Below are positions 57,060-64,000 of a stretch of DNA of 64,000 nt, in pieces. Numbering within the stretch: the stretch's first letter is position 1; every line of letters starts with the position of its first letter. Below the pieces are notes generated by a model. That model worked only from the letters and a program-made list of their open reading frames with translations. It made no database searches and was not told where the DNA came from. The translations under genes and the position numbers were made by a program. The stretch is from Cristatella mucedo (Eukaryota > Bryozoa > Phylactolaemata > Cristatellidae), in NCBI GenBank assembly GCA_009760855.2, contig WPIO01000210.1:266387-330386 (forward strand), read 5' to 3'.

Positions 57060-60000
57060 GAATATTGCACACAGAACATACTTCACGTGGACTTAATACA
57101 AGCTTTGGGCAAAACACTAGTAAAACTAAGCAGCCACCATGGGTAACAAAAAGCCAACAGAACATCAAGAGCATAATTTTTTAGCAGCACTATTTTGGTT
57201 AGGATTACCTTTCTAGATACACAGAACCTCCTCTAAAGTCTCCTGCAGCACGCATGGAGGCGACTTCTATCCGAACGAGCCACATTTGCATTAGTAACAT
57301 GGCGAGCGAAGCTTCCTGCTACGACGTTGAGGTAAACGCAGTGAAAGTAAATCATAGGAACTGGTAAAGAAATTGAGCACAGTCGCACACGACCAGTTGT
57401 ATGCAGCAGGAGTAACTGTCTAAACGGCAGCTTGCAATCAGCATCCCTTGGCTGGCTATGCCTGCCAACATGCCTATAATCCTTGGCTTCAGTGGGATGC
57501 ATAAAGGGGTGAGTAGAAAAACTGGAACTAGGCCTGTATATGTGATCGTGCCTGACGCAAAGCAGGCTGTCAATGTGGGACATCGTTACACTAGATCTAC
57601 GAGTGGGAAAGCGTGGCAGAACATTCATTAGAACAAATCAGTCAAAAAATGTTACTAAGTGCCATCAGAACATCACGACCTTATTTTTACAGCACTGATA
57701 TTCTTCATTTCGATTACCATGACAGATACACAGAACATCTACATAGGTCTTCTGCTGCTCGCAGGGTGAAAAAAGCTAACCATATGAGCCTCATACCCAT
57801 GGGTAACAGGTCGAGCTAAGCATGATAATAATAATAATAATAATTCACTTGATAAAGCACCCTCAGAGAACTTAATCTCTCTCTAGGCGCTTTACATTTT
57901 CTACAAAGGGTTATGCATTGGAATGGTAAGTAAAATCGTGCTTGCATACCAAACGAAATGAATAATTTGGTTATGGTTGACATGCACAGGGTCAGCATGC
58001 AAATGTGGTTAGTGGTAACATGCACAGAGCATCCTGCTATAGGATTGAGACACTAGCAGTAATTTCAAGTTGCACGAAATGCGAAAGCTCATGAGCACAG
58101 TCGCACTGGCTCAACTGTATGCACCAAAATTAACAGTTTAAACCGTTGCAAGAAATTGGCATCCCTTAGCTTCCTAATACTAATTGCATGCGTACATATC
58201 TTAGCAAGAGAGAGATGGGCAAGGAGTAAGTACAAGGACGGAAACCAGGCATGTATACGTGAGGATGCTAAAAAAAAGCATGCTAGCAAGGTGGGACCTC
58301 AGAACACCGCAACAGCAAGAACGATGGCGTGGGGTAAACCACACATAAGGTGAATGGTCAAAAAAGATTAGCAGCAGAATTCATAATGCGACTACTTTAG
58401 TGCACACAGAGCACAATTTAGCGAGAAATAATACTTGATTTGGTGCTAACACTTGAAGAACACATCGATTAACATAGGTTACTTAGAGCCAATGGAACAT
58501 TATTAGCATAGTTTTTACAGGAGACACATTCTTCATTTTCATTACCTTGTCAGATACACCGAACATAAACATCAGTCTTCAGCTGCTCGCAGGGTGGAAA
58601 ATGCTAAGCATAGGAGCCTCATATCCATCGGTAACCGGTCGAGCATCCTGCTATGGGATTAAGGGAAAAAGTGGTAAATTTAAATTGCACGAAATGCGAA
58701 AGCTCATGAGCACAGTTTTACCCCTTCAACTGTATTCACCATAAGTGACAGTCTAAACGGTTGCATGAATATGGCATCTCTTTGCTTCTTTTTACTACTT
58801 GCATGCATGCATTTCTTAGCAACAGTGAGATGCACAAGGGGTTAGTACATGGACGGAACCTAGGCACGTATATATGGGGATGACGAAAGCAATGCATGCT
58901 GGCAAGATGGGACCTCGGTTCACTGCATCTACAAGCACGATTGGGCGGGGTAGACCGTACATAATAGTTAAAAAAAATATTAGCAGTAGAATTCTAACTG
59001 TGACAACGCAAGTACACACAGAACCCACGTTACCAGGAAATAATACTTCGTTCGGGGTATACACTCAAAGAACACATCGATTAACATAGGTCAGGAACAG
59101 CCAACCGAACCACACGAGCATCGTTTTTTCAGCAGACGTAATCGTCGGTTGGCTTTCCTGGCCAGATGCACAGGATATCCAACAAAGTATACTGCAGCAC
59201 GACTTATGGCGAATGTGACCCAATGAGAGCCTCATATCCACAGGTGACATATAAAGCAAAGCGTCCTGCTACAGCGGAGAGGCACACGCAAAAAATGCTA
59301 ATCACACTAGCTGGAAAAGCCCATAAACACAGTCGTATGAGCTCATCTGTATTCACCAGGATTGACAGCTAAGACAGTTTCCTGCAATTAGCTTCCCATA
59401 GCTGGATATTCCTACATGCGTGCATATAATCCCTGGTTACAGCGAGATGCACAAAAGGTTTAGTGGAAGGACGGGAACCAGGCCTGTAAATGTGAAGATG
59501 CAGCTAGCATAACAGGCTACGAAGGACGGACCTCGGTACACTGCATCTACAAGCACGTACGGCGGGTAGAACATAAATAAGGTCATCGTTCAAAATAGAT
59601 TAGAGGCACAATGAATAGTGCAACTACATAAGTGCACACAAAAGACACTTTACATGGACCTAATACACACTTTTACGCTAACACTTGAAGAACCGATCGG
59701 TCAACATAGTTTAGGAACAGCCAAAAGAGTCACACGAGCAAAGTTTTCCAGTAGAAACTATTTTTGTTCGGCTGTACTTGCCAAAAGAACCCAACATTCT
59801 CAATATTCGACCGCATTATGCATGGCTACAAAGGGTACCAGTGCGAGCCTCACATCCACTCGTAACAGGTCGAGCAAAGCTTCCTGCTATGTAAATGAGA
59901 CAATGGCAGTAAATGCAAATCGCACGAACTGCGGAAGCTCATGAGCACAGTTGCTCACGATAAACGCTGTGCACCTGTAGTGACAGTCTAAACGGTTGCA

Positions 60001-60190
60001 TGCAATCAGAATCCCTTTAAAGGCAAATCTTACAATGCATGCATTAATCCCTAGCTACAGTGAGATGCACCAACGGGGTGTGAGGAAGGACTGGAAACGA
60101 AACCTGTATGTATTAGGATGCCGAAGTCAGAGCAGGCGACAAGGGAAAGACCTCGTTAAACTGCATGCACATGCACAGTAAGCTTGGCAG
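57060..60190 (+). repeat. Short-unit block II of the array
   Basis: Short units start near 57075, 57630, 58440, 59070 and 59690. This is the fullest set: block I lacks one unit and part of another, and block III lacks the 59070-type unit. Confidence 0.7.
57824..58027 (-). mobile_element. LINE F1 3' UTR inserted in an array unit
   Basis: ATA tail, hairpin ('aaagcaccc' / 'aggcgcttt') and about 120 bp of 3' UTR, no coding. It is flanked by agcat at 57819-57823 and 58028-58032. The sister unit near 62525 reads uninterrupted 'aagcatcctgctatt'. Confidence 0.9.
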
Positions 60191-60949
60191 TAGGCTGTTT
60201 AAGTAGCTGCACACTGATAAACAAACCTCCTCAGTCCCAGCAATCCTACTATGTGACCACAACAGATGTGATTGCTAGGATTACACAAGATTAACAGCCA
60301 TCGCCTCAGACTGAAAACAGAAGCAAAGATGTAAGCTTTTTTTAGTGACCCACGTGTGAATGCCCACGTAGTTTATGCCACGAGGACGGATCGCACTCCG
60401 CCAATAGCTAATATTAGGGGATAAGTTCGAATAATGATGTGAGCATAGGATTGATGTTTAGCGTTGACGAACTGACGCCAAGTGTCAAGCCTTCTTAACC
60501 TCTCCTGGTCTTTCCTAGCTCTCCGAAAAGATCAGCTAATCCTGGGAGAAAGGAACTCTCGTGTCACCAGACGCCAGGAAGGTAAAAACTGTACAAGGCA
60601 GCTTATCAAAGTTGTTCCAGCTCGTAAAGCTCATGCTTAGCAGAAGTAGTCTCAGGATAACGGAGGCGTTTCGGAATGCACATGATGTACCATCTGAATC
60701 GTTCCAAGGCAAAGAAACAACTTGGGAGCAGCTGCTTTCTAATTGCGGACGAGGATACCTTGCTCCATGACAGCTCCAACAGTCAAGATAGAAAACATAT
60801 TGAGTTTAGGACTGGACCACAAAAGCAATGAAAACTGTCAACCCGAGGATGTAGAGATCGACATCGGAGTTCACGAGTGTTAATCACATCGCAAACCCTG
60901 TCAGTAGAGGATATGAGGTTTTACGAGTAACAAGTTAACGGTTTCATGC

Positions 60950-61560
60950 CGAACTGGGCATTTTACGAAGCTTGGACAAGCATGGGGAATTGACTGACAG
61001 GTGGGTAGAATTTTTCTAACTTAGATGCCTAGTAGTAAAGGATACAAACTTGAAGTCGATGCTTTGCTTGACTCTGAGTATCGGCTGGTCCCATACAAGT
61101 GGTGTAATGTGGCCACCGGGATACTCTTGATATACAAACACCAAATCCCACAAGCTGGCGTTAAGAGCTTGATTGCTAAGGCCAGTGGACAAGAGCAAAG
61201 CGACATGGAAATTTCAAGACAGGATGTTATTAGTGGGTAGATAAATTCTATTATTAAATTCCGTCCTAAGCAGGTAAGAATACCTGTAATGTTATGCGGT
61301 ATGTAAGTAGGCTGAAAGAAGGCATACCTGTATGGTAAGCAGATGTGGTCATCTCAAAGGTTCCAATTTTCAGCTGAAAACATAGCTATTATGCAAGAAG
61401 AACACCAAGTACGCCGAAAAGGCACATTTTCGACATTTAAATATGTAATTGTCAAACGCAGTGGTGTGGCCAATATCTTTGGCAGCTGTATTTTTTCGCA
61501 CTTCGACAGTTGGCTGTTGTCTATATGTTTTTACCTGAAAAACATACAGCAAGAGAAAGA
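60950..61560 (-). mobile_element. Array unit 7: old LINE F1-like fragment
   Basis: Counterpart of 56230-56840 at an offset of about 4.7 kb, with high similarity. No coding is left. Confidence 0.65.
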
Positions 61561-61779
61561 AAACGGTCGACTGTGTGGGATGCGATACATGAATCTACAG
61601 CGAGGTAGCATAGCTCAAAGGAAACAGACTATATATGCATGTGATTTCGAGTAAGCTTTATTAAGAGATTAGAGCTGGCCGGCTTAAGGACAACGAGGGT
61701 TAAATACTAAAATTTAACATACATCAGGTCAACGTTCATGATAGAGCAGCTACTAAATGCATATTACGACTAGTTAATT

Positions 61780-64000
61780 GAAAAAAGAACACACTTCACG
61801 TGGACTTAATACAAGCTTTGGGCAAAACACTAGAAGAACTAATCAGGGACCATAGGTACCGAAAAGCAAACAGAACATCAGAGCATAGTTTTTTTAGTAG
61901 GCACTATCTTGGTTTGGATTATTTTGCTAGATACACGGAACCTCCTAAAAATTCTCCTGCAGCCCACATGGTGGCGACTTCTATCCGAGCGAGCCTCATT
62001 TGCATTGGGGACAGGGCGAGCAAAGCTTCCTGCTATGACATTGAGGTAAACGCAGTGCATGCAAATCATAGGAACTGGAAAAGAAATTGAGCACAGTCGC
62101 ACACGACCAGTTGCATGCAGCAAGAGTGACTGTCTAAACGGTACCTTCCAATCAGATTCCCTTCCCTGGCTATGCCTACCTACATGCGTATAATTCTTGG
62201 CTTCAGTGAGATGCACAAAGGGGTGAGTAGAAGAACTGGAACCAGGCCTGTATATATTATCATGCCGGAGGCAAAGCAGGCTGTCAATATGGGACATCGC
62301 TACACTGCATCTACGAGTGGTAAGGCGTGGCAGAACATTCATAAGAACGGATAGATAAACATAAGTTACTAAGACCCAACGGAACATCACAAGCATAGTT
62401 TTTACAGCAGAGACGTTCTCTAATTTGATTAATTTGTCAGATACACAGAACACATACATGGGTCTTCTGCTGCTCGCAGGATGGAAAGTTTTCACCATAC
62501 GAGCCTCATATCCATTGGTAACAGGTCGAGCCAAGCATCCTGCTATTGGATTTAGGCGCTAGCAGTATTTTCAAATTGCACGAAATACAAAAGCTCCTGA
62601 GCGCAGTCGCACTGGCTCAACTATATGCACCAGGATTGACCGTTTAAACCGTTTAATGAAATTGGCATCCCTTAGTTTCCTAATACCAATTGCATGTGTA
62701 CAAATCTTAGCAACAGCGAGATGGGCAAGGAGTGGGGACAAGGACGGAAACCAGGTATGTATATATGAGGATGCTGAAAGCAAACCATTCTAGCAAGGTG
62801 GGACCACAGTACACCGCAACAGCAAGTACGATGGAGCGGGGTAGAACATACATAAGGTGAATGGTCAAAAAAGATTAGCAGCAGAATTCACAGTGCGACT
62901 ACTTTAGTTCACACAGAGCACAGGGTAGCAGAAAATAATACTCGCTTTGGTGCTAACACTTGAAGAACACATTGGTTAACATAGGTTACCACGAGCCAAC
63001 GCAACATTACGAGCATATTTATTACAGCAGACACTTTCCACAATTTAATTACCTTGTCAGATACGTAGAACCTCTACAGTGGTCTTCTGCTGCTCGGGGG
63101 TTGAAAATGCTAACCATACGAGTCTCATATCTAAGGGTAACAGGTCGAGCCTTGCATCCTGCTATAGGATTGAGGCACAAGCAGTAATTTCGAATTGCAC
63201 GAACTGCGAAAGCTCATGAGCACAGTTTCACCCCTTTAACTGTATTCACCAGGATTGTCAGCTATGACAGTTGCAAGCAATTAGCTTCCCTTAGCTGGAT
63301 ATTCCTACATGCATGCATGTAATCCTTGGCAACAGTGAGATGCACGAACGGTTGAGTGGAAGGACGGGAACCAGGCCTGTAAATATGATGATGCAGATGG
63401 CATAGCAGGCTAAAAAGGACGGACCTCAGTACACTGCATCTACAAGCACTTACGGCGGGTAGAATATAACTAAGGTCAACGTTCAAAATAGATTAGAGGC
63501 AGAATGAATAGTGCAACTACTTAAGTGCACACAGAATACACTTTACATGGACCAAATACACACTTTAACGCAAACACTTGAAGAACCGATCGGTCAACAT
63601 AGTTTAGGAACAGCCAACAGAACCACACGAGCATAGTTTTTCAGTAAAAACTATTTTTGTTCGGCTGTCCTTGCCAAAAAAACCGAACATTCTAAATTTT
63701 CGACCGCATTATGCATGGCTACAAACGGTAGCAGTGCGAGCCTCACATCCACTGGTAACTGGTCGAGCAAAGCTTCCTGCTATGCAAATGATACACACGC
63801 AGTAAATGCAAATCACAGTAACGCGAAAGCTCTTGAGCACAGTTGCTAACAATAAGCTGTGTGCACCTGTAGTGACAGACTAAACGGTTGCATGCAATAA
63901 GTAATCCTTTAAAGGCAAATCCTACGATAAATGCAACAATCCTTGCTAACAGTGAGATGCACAAACGGGGTGTGAGGAAGGACTGGAAACGAAATCTGTA
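61780..64000 (+). repeat. Short-unit block III of the array, cut by the window end
   Basis: Short units start near 61800, 62350, 62970 and 63590. The step from 63250 to 63540 passes from a C-type unit to an E-type unit, skipping the D-type unit of block II. The segment 63510-63740 is very similar to 59620-59850. Confidence 0.7.

Larger units (their letters stand above)
43140..64000 (+). repeat. Degenerate higher-order tandem array
   Basis: The same ordered set of landmarks recurs along the whole interval. The block 'agcctcctt...cagcagacgtgtactgtgacc' occurs near 43259, 45402, 48317, 50571, 52745, 55510 and 60218. A second block ('cacgtggacctaatacatg' then 'caataggtca'-like and 'cgagcatagtttt') occurs near 44820, 47330, 49985, 52160 and then repeatedly every 0.5-0.8 kb from 53590. 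Each long unit includes a minus-strand F1-like LINE fragment. Early units have periods of about 2.1-2.9 kb; the last two are spaced about 4.7 kb because shorter units intervene. No frame is conserved across copies, so the array is non-coding. It continues beyond the window's right edge. Confidence 0.85.

Noticed and set aside
61878-62534. 218-codon minus-strand open frame in the array
   Set aside because: The homologous segment at 57233-57628 keeps only part of the frame and other units break it, so it is not conserved as protein across copies.

Overview
This window looks like repeat-dense, non-coding DNA from an invertebrate animal genome. The reasons are: non-LTR retrotransposons of the CR1/L2 type, tRNA-derived SINEs, LTR retrotransposons, hAT-type DNA transposon relics, long (AG)n/(AC)n/(TA)n microsatellites, no long open frames, no operons or ribosome-binding sites, and no obvious CpG depletion. 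I cannot name the species. I found no host protein-coding gene, rRNA gene or functional tRNA gene that I would defend. Almost everything recognisable is a mobile element or a duplicate of one, and most coding remnants are truncated, frameshifted or stopped.

Left part (1-21 kb). Two isolated, diverged relatives of the big right-hand repeat lie at 1-930 and 7480-8360. Between them are SINEs and copies of one LINE family (here F1), including a LINE inserted into a SINE (2277-3609) and a LINE nested in an older, oppositely oriented LINE (5205-6845). 8.4-13.6 kb is quiet. 13.6-16.7 kb is a short LTR element (LTR-B) with a Ser/Ala/Glu-rich gag-like region. Its right LTR is split by an 809-bp DNA transposon with about 28-bp terminal inverted repeats. 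18.7-20.1 kb holds the wreck of a hAT transposase of the ZMYM/TTF-zinc-finger type.

Middle (21-42 kb). A minus-strand LTR element (LTR-A, 21066-26779) has two LTRs, a primer-binding-site candidate, a polypurine tract, a gag/zinc-knuckle/protease remnant, no reverse transcriptase or integrase, and an F1 LINE inserted inside it. A solo LTR of the same family lies inverted at 28899-30097. A second LINE family (F2) occupies 31.7-33.2 kb and 35.1-36.9 kb. A short hAT MITE at 33717-33901 resembles the SPIN/URR1 group known for horizontal transfer. A second LTR-B copy lies inverted at 37.4-39.1 kb, next to a compound CA/TA microsatellite. A long F1 copy lies at 40973-41994.

Right part (43.1-64 kb). 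This is a degenerate tandem array. About seven long units of roughly 2.2-2.9 kb each contain an old minus-strand F1-like LINE fragment. From about 53.5 kb the long units are interleaved with shorter units of about 0.5-0.7 kb, giving a higher-order period near 4.7 kb. Later LINE insertions hit single units and date the duplications.

The most informative results are: SINEs that share the 3'-end hairpin of LINE F1, which implies parasitism of its reverse transcriptase; the higher-order array with an internal 406-bp deletion between two very similar copies; the SPIN-like MITE; the DNA transposon nested in LTR-B; and microsatellite expansion at one site of the LTR-A LTRs. All homology calls were made by eye. 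Element boundaries without a stated target-site duplication are approximate to tens of bases.
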